A DNA stretch of 64,000 bases from Marinimicrobium locisalis (GTDB lineage Bacteria; Pseudomonadota; Gammaproteobacteria; Pseudomonadales; Cellvibrionaceae). Positions 42,680 to 51,755 of the stretch are shown here, piece after piece. Under the pieces are notes generated by a model. That model was not told the origin of the DNA. It did not search any database and saw nothing but the letters and a program-made list of their open reading frames with translations. The stretch's first letter is position 1, and the number at the start of each line of letters is the position of its first letter. The DNA is taken from contig NZ_JBDLLG010000012.1 in NCBI RefSeq assembly GCF_039822625.1, positions 79,883 to 143,882 on the forward strand. Direction: 5' to 3'. Position numbers and translations under genes: made by a program.

Positions 42680-44137
42680 TTATACCGCTTGTGCCTGAGT
42701 CTCAGAGTCTTTGCCGTCACGCTCTTGTGGCGCCGGGCTCGAAGCCGTGCGCCAAGCGTTGTAGGCCATCAACAACATACCGGCCAGGAAGACCACACCA
42801 CCCAGAAATCGAACAAAGTAGCCCGGGTAACTGGCGATCACCGATTCGATAAAGCTGTAGGTCAGCGTGCCGTCCGCGTTGAAAGCGCGCCACATCAAAC
42901 CCTGCATAATGCCGTTCACCCACATGGAGGCGATGTAAAGGACTGTGCCGGCGGTGGCCAGCCAGAAGTGAACGTTGATCCACTTGACGCTGTACATCTC
43001 TTTCTTGCCAAAGAGAATCGGCAACAGGTGGTAGATGGCACCGATGGAGATCATCGCCACCCAACCCAGGGCCCCGGAGTGCACGTGGCCGACGGTCCAG
43101 TCGGTGTTATGTGACAGAGCATTCACGGTCTTAATGGACATCATCGGGCCCTCAAAGGTGGACATGCCGTAAAACGACAGGGAGACCACCAAAAAGCGCA
43201 GTGTCGGGTCGGTGCGCAGCTTATGCCAGGCGCCGGAGAGGGTCATAATGCCGTTAATCATGCCACCCCAGCTCGGGGCCAGGAGGATCAAGGACATCAC
43301 CATGCCCAGGCTTTGCGCCCAGTCCGGCAGTGCCGAGTAATGCAGGTGGTGGGAGCCGGCCCAGATGTACACGGAAATGAGCGCCCAGAAATGCACAATC
43401 GACAGCTGGTAGGAGTAGATGGGGCGGTTGGCCTGCTTAGGCACAAAGTAGTACATCATGCCCAGGAAACCGGCGGTCAGGAAGAAGCCGACCGCGTTGT
43501 GCCCGTACCACCATTGGATCATGGCATCCGTGGCGCCGGCGTAGGCGGAGTAGGATTTGAACCAGGAAACCGGAATCGCGGCGCTGTTGACCACGTGCAA
43601 CACCGCGACTGTCAAAATGAAGGCGCCGTAAAACCAGTTGGCGACGTAAATATGGGAGGTCTTGCGTTTGACGATGGTGCCGAAGAACACCACCAAATAG
43701 CTGACCCACACCAACGTGATCAGGATATCGATGGGCCACTCCAGCTCGGCGTACTCTTTGGTCGAGGTCAGGCCTAAAGGCAGAGTAATGGCCGCCAGAA
43801 CGATGACCGCCTGCCACCCCCAAAAGGTGAACGGCACCAGCCAACCACCAAAAAGCTTGGCTTGGCAGGTTCGCTGAACCACGTAGTAGGAGGTACCAAA
43901 CAGAGCGCAGCCGCCAAACGCGAAAATGACCGCATTGGTGTGCAACGGGCGCAATCGACCGAAATGAGTGTAGGGCTGGAGCAGGTCGTTTAATTGCGGC
44001 CAGACCAGCTGGGCTGCAATCAGCACCCCCACGCCCATGCCGACAATGCCCCAGACAATCGTCATGATGGAGAACTGACGCACGACCTTGTAGTCGTACA
44101 CCGGGTGGTCCCCGGCCGCTGTCAGATTACTACTCAT
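42680..44137 (-). CDS. ccoN: Cbb3 cytochrome oxidase subunit I (catalytic)
   Basis: High-affinity O2-reducing subunit, 485 residues with 12 spans. Visible motifs are GRLRPLHTNAVIFAFGGCALF (low-spin haem histidine), WWYGHNAVGFFLTAGFLGMMYYF (CuB histidine region), WAGSHHLHYSALPDW (two CuB histidines) and VGHVHSGALGW (haem ligands). It starts after an AGGA site and heads the ccoNOQP-GHIS cluster. An FNR/Anr-type box lies about 120 bases upstream, which fits induction at low oxygen. Confidence 0.97.
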   Translation of the reverse strand: MSSNLTAAGDHPVYDYKVVRQFSIMTIVWGIVGMGVGVLIAAQLVWPQLNDLLQPYTHFGRLRPLHTNAVIFAFGGCALFGTSYYVVQRTCQAKLFGGWLVPFTFWGWQAVIVLAAITLPLGLTSTKEYAELEWPIDILITLVWVSYLVVFFGTIVKRKTSHIYVANWFYGAFILTVAVLHVVNSAAIPVSWFKSYSAYAGATDAMIQWWYGHNAVGFFLTAGFLGMMYYFVPKQANRPIYSYQLSIVHFWALISVYIWAGSHHLHYSALPDWAQSLGMVMSLILLAPSWGGMINGIMTLSGAWHKLRTDPTLRFLVVSLSFYGMSTFEGPMMSIKTVNALSHNTDWTVGHVHSGALGWVAMISIGAIYHLLPILFGKKEMYSVKWINVHFWLATAGTVLYIASMWVNGIMQGLMWRAFNADGTLTYSFIESVIASYPGYFVRFLGGVVFLAGMLLMAYNAWRTASSPAPQERDGKDSETQAQAV

Positions 44138-44190
44138 AGGTTTTTCCTATTGTTTCAAATCAACTTGTTGCCACCCTAAGTGTACGCCCA

Positions 44191-44212
44191 CCACTCACCT
44201 TCCGATGAGTGG
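44191..44212 (-). promoter_or_regulatory. Hairpin in the ccoN leader
   Basis: CCACTCA and TGAGTGG form a 7-bp inverted repeat with an eight-base loop, between the FNR/Anr-type box and the ccoN start. It would lie in the 5' untranslated mRNA. Role unknown; no T run follows. Confidence 0.35.
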
Positions 44213-44257
44213 AAACGCGTCACGCGGGCATTTTCGCCTAAAGCTCACCTTGCCTTC

Positions 44258-44271
44258 TTGACCTTAGTCAA
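44258..44271. promoter_or_regulatory. FNR/Anr-type oxygen-regulator box upstream of ccoN
   Basis: TTGACCTTAGTCAA is a perfect dyad of the form TTGAC-N4-GTCAA, one base per half-site from the E. coli FNR consensus and typical of Anr boxes. If it is centred near -41.5, transcription would begin near 44223. A GAAAAT -10-like box lies at 44235-44230. This predicts oxygen-limited induction of the cco cluster. Confidence 0.75.
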
Positions 44272-44426
44272 AAAAACACGGTTCATCAGTCACTGTGGAG
44301 TTGTTATTAGTGGTGGGATTGTCCATTCCTTGATGGACTGAGGGCCAGCCGCCCACTCCAGGGCCTGTAGCCTCAAGAGTGGGCCGAGCCTGAGCGTTCG
44401 GCCCTCCAGGCTTGCACCCGAAATTT

Positions 44427-45647
44427 TTAGCGAAGCGTACGGCCCTTGCCAGCGGCAATCCGCATCCGCAGGGCATTCAGCTTAATAAAGCCTTCCGCAT
44501 CTTTTTGGTCGTACGCGCCAGCATCGTCTTCGAACGTGGCGACTTTTTCGTCAAAAAGGCTGTGGTCGGACTGGCGACCCACCACGTGCACTCCGCCTTT
44601 GTAGAGCTTGAGGCGCACTTCACCGCTCACGAACTCCTGAGACTGATCAATGGCCGCCTGGAGCATTTTCCGCTCCGGGCTCCACCAGTAGCCGTTGTAG
44701 ATCAGCTCGGCGTACTTGGGCATTAACTCGTCTTTCAGGTGAGTCACTTCGCGGTCCAGGGTAATGGACTCAATCGCCCGGTGAGCCTTGATCATCACGG
44801 TACCGCCGGGGGTCTCGTAACAGCCGCGGGATTTCATGCCCACATAGCGGTTTTCAACGATATCCAGACGGCCGATGCCATTCGCGCCGGCCACCTTGTT
44901 CAGGTGCTCCAGCACGGTGGCCGGAGACATGGGCTTGCCATCAATGGCCACAATATCGCCTTTTTCGTAGGTGATATCGATGTAGGTAGGCTCGTCCGGC
45001 GCCTTCTCCGGCGAGACACTCCAGCGCCACATTTCTTCCTCGGCCTCGGTCCAGGGATCTTCCAGCACGCCGCCTTCATAGGAGATGTGCAGCAGGTTGG
45101 CATCCATGGAGTAAGGGGATTTCTTCTTCCCCTTGGAGAAGTCCACCGGAATGTTGTGCTCTTCGCAGTAAGCCATCAGCTTATCGCGGGAGGTCAGATC
45201 CCACTCGCGCCAGGGGGCAATCACCTTAACACCGGGCTTCAGGGCATAGGCGCCCAATTCGAACCGCACTTGGTCATTGCCCTTGCCGGTAGCACCGTGG
45301 GCGATGGCGTCGGCGCCGGTTTCGTTGGCGATTTCAATCAACCGCTTGGAGATCAGCGGCCGGGCGATGGAGGTGCCGAGCAAGTACTCGCCCTCGTAGA
45401 TGGCATTGGCGCGGAACATGGGGAAGACGAAGTCGCGGACATACTCTTCGCGCAAGTCGTCAATGTAAATCTCTTTGACCCCCAACGCCTGGGCCTTGGT
45501 CCGCGCGGGTTCCACTTCTTCACCCTGGCCGATGTCGGCGGTGAAGGTCACCACTTCGCAGTTATAGGTTTCCTGCAACCATTTGACGATGACCGAGGTA
45601 TCCAGGCCGCCAGAGTAGGCCAGCACCACTTTCTGAATGGATGACAT
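44427..45647 (-). CDS. argG: Argininosuccinate synthase
   Basis: Condenses citrulline and aspartate with ATP in arginine synthesis. The 406-residue protein has the N-terminal ATP pyrophosphatase loop LAYSGGLDTSVIVKWL. GATGKGNDQVRFELGAYAL and SKGKKKSPYSMDANLLHISYEGG are also typical, and VGMKSRGCYETPGGTVMI lies in the C-terminal part. This is the short class of ArgG, as in pseudomonads rather than the longer E. coli type. A candidate -10 (TACAAT, 45721-45716) lies about 70 bases upstream. Confidence 0.97.
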   Translation of the reverse strand: MSSIQKVVLAYSGGLDTSVIVKWLQETYNCEVVTFTADIGQGEEVEPARTKAQALGVKEIYIDDLREEYVRDFVFPMFRANAIYEGEYLLGTSIARPLISKRLIEIANETGADAIAHGATGKGNDQVRFELGAYALKPGVKVIAPWREWDLTSRDKLMAYCEEHNIPVDFSKGKKKSPYSMDANLLHISYEGGVLEDPWTEAEEEMWRWSVSPEKAPDEPTYIDITYEKGDIVAIDGKPMSPATVLEHLNKVAGANGIGRLDIVENRYVGMKSRGCYETPGGTVMIKAHRAIESITLDREVTHLKDELMPKYAELIYNGYWWSPERKMLQAAIDQSQEFVSGEVRLKLYKGGVHVVGRQSDHSLFDEKVATFEDDAGAYDQKDAEGFIKLNALRMRIAAGKGRTLR

Positions 45648-45795
45648 AGGGGGCTCCCGCTGAGATCGTGTACGTCGTGAGGTTCCGGCGCCGGGCCGGG
45701 TCTGAAGCGGCGCATATTGTACCCTTCATGGCCGGGAAATCCCATAGGGAGCGGTTAATAAAGGCAATCGGGCGCGGAGCGCTTGGGAGACTTTC

Positions 45796-47268
45796 TCACC
45801 GAGTCGGCTGATAGTCGTTCAGCAAGGCGCGGGCGTAGGCTTCCAGCGCTTCCAGTTGCCGTTGCTGTTCGCCCCCGATCGCCTGGGCCCTTAGCCGGGC
45901 CAGGCGCTCCTGCAGCCCGTCCCAGGTTAGAGCCGCCCCGGCCGCCGGATCGGTAAGCCGCTGCCAGCAGAAGGCTCGCCAGCGCTCGCGCTCCGATACC
46001 GTAAGGGACTCCGGGAAGTGCCGCCCCCGGTACCGGAAAAGCAGCTCGGGCAGCCGGGGGTCGTGAAAGTCAAAGCCCACCTCCCCCAACCGTTCCGGGG
46101 CGGTGCGACGCAGCTCGGCCATCAACTTGCGGTCGTGATCATCAAAAAAACCCTCATAGAGCTGCTGATCCGGATCGGTGCGTGGCTCAAACGCTGGCTG
46201 ACGGTAGATATCCGCCAGCTTCTGGCGCAGTTGGGCCTGCTCACTTAAGGTCAAGTCGGCCAAGATGCGCCAGTTGGCCTCCGCCTTGCTTTTATCAATA
46301 CCCAGTCGCTTGGCGGTGGCATTCTCTAGGGTATTGGCTGGCGCGATCATCGGGGTTTTGTTCAGGTGTATTTCTTTGAGCGGCGGGCGCACGGTGCCCT
46401 CGGGCAGCTCATCGGCGCGTGTGAACAAGCGCTCCCGGAGGGCTTCCATGGGCAAGCGCAGAAGGTCCTCCGGCGACTCGGAAAGATCAAACACCACCAC
46501 GCTGTTTTTATTGGTCGGATGCATGGCCAGGGGCAGCACCAGGGCCGCATTACCCCGCTCGGCGGGATACATGCCGGAGATGTGAAGCAGCGGTTTATGG
46601 CTGTCAATATCGATAAAACCGGCGACAAAGCGCTTGTTTCTGAGCCGGTAGGCGAAATCGTACAGCTTCGGCTGCCGGGTTTTGATCAGCTTCGCCATGG
46701 CGATGGTGGCGTGAACGTCGGAGAGGGCATCGTGGGCGGAGGCGTGGTCGAGGTTGTTGGCCTCGGTCAGCTTTTCCAGTTTGAAGCAGGGCTTGCCATT
46801 ATCGTAGTCAGGCCACTCGATGCCCTCCGGGCGGAGGGCCCGGGTCAGGCGTACCACATCAATTAGATCCCAGCGGGAATTGCCGTTACGCCACTCCCGC
46901 TCGTACGGATCATAGAAATTCCGGTAGAGGGTAAAGCGGGTGACTTCGTCATCAAACCGGATGGAGTTATACCCCACCCCGCAGGTGCCGGGGCGACCCA
47001 GCTCCGCGGCCACCGCGGCAATGAACTCCGGCTCCGAGACGCCCTTTTCCTGGGCCAACTGCGGGGTGATGCCGGTCACCAGGCAGGCCTCCGGCTTGGG
47101 CAGACAATCCACCGTGGGGCGACAATACAGCATTAGCGGGTCATCGATAATATTCAGGTCTTCGTCTGTACGCACCCCGGCAAACTGGCTCGGCCGGTCC
47201 TGAGCCGGGATTTCGCCCCAGGTCTCGTAGTCGTGCCAATAGAGGGTTCTGGATTCGCGTGCGGTCAC
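45796..47268 (-). CDS. sbcB: Exodeoxyribonuclease I
   Basis: Processive 3'-5' exonuclease on single-stranded DNA, used in mismatch repair and recombination control. The 490-residue protein has the DEDDh exonuclease domain starting TLYWHDYETWGEIP (Asp-Tyr-Glu), then GYNSIRFDDEVTRF and ASAHDALSDVHATIAMA (the catalytic His/Asp). The SH3-like and C-terminal helical domains of ExoI occupy the rest. Length fits E. coli ExoI (475). It is transcribed alone and divergently from the carbonic anhydrase gene. Confidence 0.94.
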   Translation of the reverse strand: MTARESRTLYWHDYETWGEIPAQDRPSQFAGVRTDEDLNIIDDPLMLYCRPTVDCLPKPEACLVTGITPQLAQEKGVSEPEFIAAVAAELGRPGTCGVGYNSIRFDDEVTRFTLYRNFYDPYEREWRNGNSRWDLIDVVRLTRALRPEGIEWPDYDNGKPCFKLEKLTEANNLDHASAHDALSDVHATIAMAKLIKTRQPKLYDFAYRLRNKRFVAGFIDIDSHKPLLHISGMYPAERGNAALVLPLAMHPTNKNSVVVFDLSESPEDLLRLPMEALRERLFTRADELPEGTVRPPLKEIHLNKTPMIAPANTLENATAKRLGIDKSKAEANWRILADLTLSEQAQLRQKLADIYRQPAFEPRTDPDQQLYEGFFDDHDRKLMAELRRTAPERLGEVGFDFHDPRLPELLFRYRGRHFPESLTVSERERWRAFCWQRLTDPAAGAALTWDGLQERLARLRAQAIGGEQQRQLEALEAYARALLNDYQPTR

Positions 47269-47348
47269 CGTTTCACTCCCGTTAGTGCGGTTTTCGTCCT
47301 ATCGAGTGCTTAACTGTACCACTGCCCGGTCGCCGCGAGCCATCAAGC

Positions 47349-47357
47349 TGGTATAAT
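47349..47357 (+). promoter_or_regulatory. Extended -10 promoter of the carbonic anhydrase gene
   Basis: TGGTATAAT at 47349-47357 is a perfect -10 hexamer with a TGn extension, 27 bases before the ATG. There is no good -35, as expected for an extended -10 promoter. AAGGAG (47374-47379) is the ribosome-binding site. Confidence 0.65.
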
Positions 47358-47384
47358 CCTCACCATTTGCCAAAAGGAGCGCGC

Positions 47385-48014
47385 ATGACCGACCTGAAAA
47401 ATCTGTTCGATAACAACCGTCAGTGGGCCGAGCAGATCAAGGCCGAGGATCCGGAGTTTTTCAAAACGCTGTCCAAACAGCAAACGCCGGAGTATCTGTG
47501 GATCGGTTGCGCCGACAGCCGGGTACCGGCCAATCAAATTGTGGGCCTGATGCCCGGGGAGCTGTTCGTTCACCGCAACGTCGCCAACCTGGTGGTGCAA
47601 ACCGACCTGAACTGCCTCTCGGTTCTGCAGTTCGCCGTGGAATACCTGAAAGTCAAGCACATCATGGTCACCGGCCACTACGGCTGTGGCGGCGTCAACG
47701 CGGCGCTGGCGAACCAGCAGTTCGGCCTGCTTGATTATTGGGTGCGCAACATCCGGGAGGTGTACCTAAAGCACCAGGACACCATGGATGAGATTTCCGA
47801 TGACAAAAAACGGCTGGACCGTCTGTGCGAGCTAAACGTGGTGGAGCAAGCCGCCAATGTCTCCCACACCAACATCGTCCAGAATGCCTGGCAGCGCGGG
47901 CAGGAGCTGACGGTTCACGGCTGGATTTACAGCATCGAAGATGGCATTCTCAAAGACTTGATGCCACCCATTACCGGCATTGATCAAGTGGATAAACGTT
48001 ACCGGGTCATTTGA
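47385..48014 (+). CDS. can: Beta-class carbonic anhydrase
   Basis: Zinc enzyme that interconverts CO2 and bicarbonate in the cytoplasm. The start at 47385 (MTDLKNLFDN) follows AAGGAG by five bases; the frame is open 18 bases further upstream. The 209-residue protein has CADSRVPANQIVGL (first cysteine ligand and Asp-Arg dyad), VHRNVANLV and VTGHYGCGGVNAAL (histidine and second cysteine ligand). Length and motifs match E. coli Can. Confidence 0.95.
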   Translation: MTDLKNLFDNNRQWAEQIKAEDPEFFKTLSKQQTPEYLWIGCADSRVPANQIVGLMPGELFVHRNVANLVVQTDLNCLSVLQFAVEYLKVKHIMVTGHYGCGGVNAALANQQFGLLDYWVRNIREVYLKHQDTMDEISDDKKRLDRLCELNVVEQAANVSHTNIVQNAWQRGQELTVHGWIYSIEDGILKDLMPPITGIDQVDKRYRVI

Positions 48015-48174
48015 AGCCCATGCTCGGCGAGGCGCCGGTAACCTCCACCGCAAACCACCTGTCAATTTTGAGGGTATTAGCGAGAGAGCTGGCGTCGACA
48101 TGCTCTCTCGGTAGCCGTTGACAAGAGTGCCCACCCCTCGCTGATCATACCCGCAAGCAACCGGGCAAATTCAT

Positions 48175-48210
48175 CCCCGACAATTCCAATAACCCCGACA
48201 ATTCCAATAA
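48175..48210 (+). repeat. Two tandem copies of an 18-base unit upstream of the GH9 gene
   Basis: CCCCGACAATTCCAATAA occurs twice, directly abutting (48175-48192 and 48193-48210), 17 bases before the GH9 start. It lies in the probable mRNA leader just upstream of the AGAGGAG site. It may be simple slippage duplication, or a direct-repeat regulator site. Confidence 0.75.
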
Positions 48211-48226
48211 CAGAGGAGCTCCACAT

Positions 48227-50806
48227 ATGAAAGCGCGACTGTGGGTCAACTTTCTTCTTTTCGGCCTGGCCGGCTCCACGCTGCTGCTCAGTGGCTGCGG
48301 GCGAGAAGACGGCTCCCGAGACTTTACGCTAAACGAGAGAGGCTATTTTCAAAATCGTGGCGTGGGACTGATGGCATTTCAGGATACCGCCCCGGAAAGC
48401 CGGCAGAGCGGGCTCATTCTAGTCAGTCACGACAACCGGATTGCCTCCAATGGGGATTTGCGCCTGGAGGCCACTCCCGGGCAATGGTCTCCGGTGCCCC
48501 GCCTAATAAGCCGCACGGTGAATCGTGATCAGCAGGCCATTACCGCAACCCTCAAGTACCCGGACGACCGGCAACACCTCAAAGGGTTTAACCCACTCCA
48601 CTACCCCGATATCGAACTGGAGTACGACATCACCGTGCGGGCCAAGGGCAAGGACCTGTGGGTCACGGTGGACCTAAAGCACCCCCTGCCAGAGAAGTGG
48701 GCAGGCAAAGTCGGCTTTCAATTGGAACTCTATCCAGCCGACTTGTTTGGCAAAAGCTGGATTATGGATGAGCACACGGGCCTATTTCCCCGCTACCCTT
48801 ACGGCGTTACGGTTCCTCCCAGTCGCGAGCCCACCCCCAAGCTCGTCTCCACTGGGGAGTTAAAAGGGCTAGAACCATTGGCACATCATCGCGCCGAACC
48901 CGCGCCGCTGGCCAAGGGAAAAAAGCTGACCATCGCGCCCGAGTCCGAAACGTTGCGCCTTCAGATAGAGAGCCTAAAGGGAGAGCTTCAATTGCTCGAC
49001 GGCCGGGTCCAACATCAAAACGGTTGGTTCACTCTGCGCACGCCAATCGCCGCCGGCGCGACAGACAAAGCCGTCTCCTGGCGAATAACACCCCACGTTA
49101 TCGAGGACTGGGTGAGAGAACCGGTGTTTCAGCACTCCATGATAGGGTACCACCCCGACCAGCCCAAGCTCGCCGTTATCGAGACCGACCCGCGGGCGCC
49201 CCTTGAGCAGCCGGTTCGCCTACTGCAACTGGACGCCTCGGGCTCGCCCACGGAAGTCCTCAACAAAATGCCCGAGGAATGGGGAGAGTTTTTACGCTAC
49301 CGCTACTATCGTTTTGATTTCTCATCAATAAAAGAAGCCGGCCTTTATCAGCTAGCGCTGGGCGAACAGCGCAGCCTCCCGTTTCGAATCGCGCGCAACG
49401 TGTATGACCAGAATGTCTGGCAGCCGACGCTTGATTATTTCCTGCCGGTGCAGATGGGCCATATGCGGGTCAAGGAAAAGTACAAGCTCTGGCACGACGA
49501 TAGCCATCGGGATGACGCTTTGATGGCACCGACCGATATCAACCATTTTGATGGGTACACCCAGGGAGAGACGACACTCACCGATTTCGCACCGGGAGAG
49601 CATGTGCCGGGCCTGAACCGGGGCGGATGGTACGACGCTGGCGATGCGGACTTCCGCGTCGAGTCCCAGTCCGGGGAAATATTTATTCTCAGTGCCGCCT
49701 ATGAAGAATTCGGTATTCAGCATGATAATACGCTGATTGATCAGCAGCTTCGGCTAACCGAGTTGCGCGAGCCCGACGGCCTGCCCGACATTCTTCAACA
49801 GATTGAACACGGCCTGCTGAGCGTGGTGGGCGGATACGAAAGCCTGGGTCGACTATACCGGGGTATTATCGTCCCGACGTTAACTCAGTACGTCATGGGC
49901 GGCGATTTCTCCGGCCAGACGGACAACTTAATTTACGATGGCACTCTATCGACGGGTGAGCGCACCGCCACACATTCCGCGCTGCCAGATGACCGCTGGG
50001 TATTTACCGAAAACAACCCCGCCCGGGAGTTTGATGCAATTGCCAACTTGGCCGCCGCCGTAAAGCCCATGCGGGCTTATGACCCGGCGCTGGCGGAGCG
50101 GACCTTAAGCGCCGCCGAATCGCTCTGGGCGACAGAACGCCCCCTGGCCGATAGCCATGTCCGCAATGAACGCATTCGTGCCGCGGTGGAGTTGTTTAGG
50201 GCCACGGGCAATGCCCAGTACAAAGAGGTAATTCTGTCAGAACAAGATCATATTCTGGAGAATTTCCGCCAAGTCGGCTGGGCCGTGGCCCGTGCCGTGC
50301 ACGAACTGAACGCCCCGGAGCTGACCCAGGCCATGCGTAAGGAAGCCGCCGAATATGACCGGGCGCTCCAACAAAAAATGGCCGCAACGCCCTATGGGCT
50401 GGACTTTGAGATGCAGCTGTGGGGCCGGGGCTGGAGCTTACAGCAGGAAGGCGTGGCCCAGTACTTTTTGCACAAGGCCTTTCCCGAGGTATTTGGTCGG
50501 GACTATTTGCTGAATATCCTCAACTACGTACTCGGTACCAACCCGGGCTCTAACGCTCAGTCCTACGCCACTGGCGTGGGCGCCAATTCCAAGGAGGCGG
50601 CTTACGGGCAAAACCGAATGGACTATAGCGCTATTCCCGGCGGCGTCATTGTCGGTACGGCGCTGGTTCAGCCAGATTTCCCCGAGCTGAAGGAATTTCC
50701 CTATTTGTGGCAGCAATCGGAGTATGTGCTCGGGGGTGGGGCCAGCAACTTTATGTTTTTGGCGCTGGCCGCGGACCATTTGCTGAACGCCGCCCCTCGT
50801 CACTGA
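48227..50806 (+). CDS. GH9 family glycoside hydrolase with large N-terminal region (lipoprotein)
   Basis: Large cellulase-type enzyme of 859 residues. The signal ends in LLLSGC, a lipobox, so the mature protein is membrane-anchored. Residues 30-310 form a beta-rich region without a recognised catalytic motif. An immunoglobulin-like N-terminal GH9 module (about 305-390, with AGLYQLALGEQRSLPFRIA) follows. The GH9 catalytic domain shows GGWYDAGDADFRVESQSGE (catalytic aspartates), GTNPGSNAQSYATGVG and a late SEYVLGGGASNF glutamate, plausible as the acid. The first half has no counterpart in the GH9 at 6.8 kb. Specificity is unknown; exo-acting cellodextrinase or glucosidase activity is possible. 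Confidence 0.85.
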   Translation: MKARLWVNFLLFGLAGSTLLLSGCGREDGSRDFTLNERGYFQNRGVGLMAFQDTAPESRQSGLILVSHDNRIASNGDLRLEATPGQWSPVPRLISRTVNRDQQAITATLKYPDDRQHLKGFNPLHYPDIELEYDITVRAKGKDLWVTVDLKHPLPEKWAGKVGFQLELYPADLFGKSWIMDEHTGLFPRYPYGVTVPPSREPTPKLVSTGELKGLEPLAHHRAEPAPLAKGKKLTIAPESETLRLQIESLKGELQLLDGRVQHQNGWFTLRTPIAAGATDKAVSWRITPHVIEDWVREPVFQHSMIGYHPDQPKLAVIETDPRAPLEQPVRLLQLDASGSPTEVLNKMPEEWGEFLRYRYYRFDFSSIKEAGLYQLALGEQRSLPFRIARNVYDQNVWQPTLDYFLPVQMGHMRVKEKYKLWHDDSHRDDALMAPTDINHFDGYTQGETTLTDFAPGEHVPGLNRGGWYDAGDADFRVESQSGEIFILSAAYEEFGIQHDNTLIDQQLRLTELREPDGLPDILQQIEHGLLSVVGGYESLGRLYRGIIVPTLTQYVMGGDFSGQTDNLIYDGTLSTGERTATHSALPDDRWVFTENNPAREFDAIANLAAAVKPMRAYDPALAERTLSAAESLWATERPLADSHVRNERIRAAVELFRATGNAQYKEVILSEQDHILENFRQVGWAVARAVHELNAPELTQAMRKEAAEYDRALQQKMAATPYGLDFEMQLWGRGWSLQQEGVAQYFLHKAFPEVFGRDYLLNILNYVLGTNPGSNAQSYATGVGANSKEAAYGQNRMDYSAIPGGVIVGTALVQPDFPELKEFPYLWQQSEYVLGGGASNFMFLALAADHLLNAAPRH

Positions 50807-50850
50807 GGCGTCCGTGGTCCCCTTTTATAATAGCCCGGCAGCGTCCAACG

Positions 50851-51636
50851 ATGACCAGCGATACTATATTGATATGGCCGACGGGACCAAAAGGGCCGCC
50901 GGTTCAATGGGAGAGGTTTGTGGCAAAGCTTTTTGAAGAAATCGACAGTCGAGAGTCCCCTATCGGGGAAATTAGCCTGCGGCGGCGGCGAATTCCCGCC
51001 ATTGGCGAACGCGATATTTTTGAGATCAAGCTGGGTGATGAGTTTTTAATGTCCAGCCTGTTTGTGGCGGCGGAGGAGGCGTTGGCGGATGTGGCCCTGG
51101 CGCGTCTGGAACGCGATGCCCTGACGGTGGTGGTCGGTGGCCTGGGGTTGGGCTATACCGCCGCCGCGGCATTGCGTGACCGGCGCATTGAGACGCTGGT
51201 GGTGGTGGAGTACCTTGAACCGGTGATTCGATGGCACCGAGAGGAGAAGATTCCTTTGGGCACCAAGCTTAACGCTGACGCTCGCTGCTATTTTCGACAA
51301 GGTAATTTTTTCAAACTCGCGGCGGAGCCCGCTGGCTTGGTCCCTGAACAGGGACAGGTGGATGCGGTGTTGCTGGATATCGACCACTCTCCCGAGGCTT
51401 TTTTGCACGGTGACAATGCCAGTTTTTATACGCAGCGCGGTTTGAGTGCTTTGGCGCAACAACTGAGGCCGGGCGGAGTGTTTGCGCTCTGGTCCACCGA
51501 TGCTCCGGACCCGGCGTTTTCCGACTTGCTGGGGCGGGTATTCACGGAGGTTCAGGCGGACGTGGTTCGGTTTTTTAATCCTTTCCAAAACAATGAGGCG
51601 GTCAACACGGTGTACTCTGGGCTTTCGGCTTCTTGA
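50851..51636 (+). CDS. Spermidine synthase-like methyltransferase-fold protein
   Basis: A 261-residue Rossmann-fold protein related to polyamine aminopropyltransferases (SpeE-like). It begins MTSDTILIWPTGPKG at 50851; the frame open upstream is in the GH9 tail. VVVGGLGLGYTAAAAL is the S-adenosyl-binding loop, VVVEYLEPVIRWH holds the acidic ribose-binding residue, and AVLLDIDHSPEAFLH sits at the catalytic strand. The substrate gatekeeping residues of true spermidine synthases are not all evident, so it may act on another substrate. The ribosome-binding site is weak. Confidence 0.7.
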   Translation: MTSDTILIWPTGPKGPPVQWERFVAKLFEEIDSRESPIGEISLRRRRIPAIGERDIFEIKLGDEFLMSSLFVAAEEALADVALARLERDALTVVVGGLGLGYTAAAALRDRRIETLVVVEYLEPVIRWHREEKIPLGTKLNADARCYFRQGNFFKLAAEPAGLVPEQGQVDAVLLDIDHSPEAFLHGDNASFYTQRGLSALAQQLRPGGVFALWSTDAPDPAFSDLLGRVFTEVQADVVRFFNPFQNNEAVNTVYSGLSAS

Positions 51637-51674
51637 TGTTAATGTCTGGGTGGTTTAGGTCGCACTGGGGGAGG

Positions 51675-51719
51675 TAAGAGAGGACGAACGGCGCTGTGCG
51701 CTTGTTTGTCCTCTCTTAT
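51675..51719. repeat. Long imperfect inverted repeat between convergent genes
   Basis: TAAGAGAGGAC (51675-51685) pairs perfectly with GTCCTCTCTTA (51709-51719). Inside, partial complementarity continues to a GCGC-TGT-GCGC tip. It lies between the convergent spermidine-synthase-like gene and phhB. No T run follows on either strand. It could be a transcript-end structure; it does not share the core of elements A-D. Confidence 0.7.
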
Positions 51720-51755
51720 CGACGGGCTTGTCAGGCCCGGGGGTTGAAGGCGCGT

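Noticed and set aside
44381..44404. Hairpin GGGCCGA/TCGGCCC after argG as a terminator
   Set aside because: Stem is adequate, but there is no T run on the minus strand, so it was not called.
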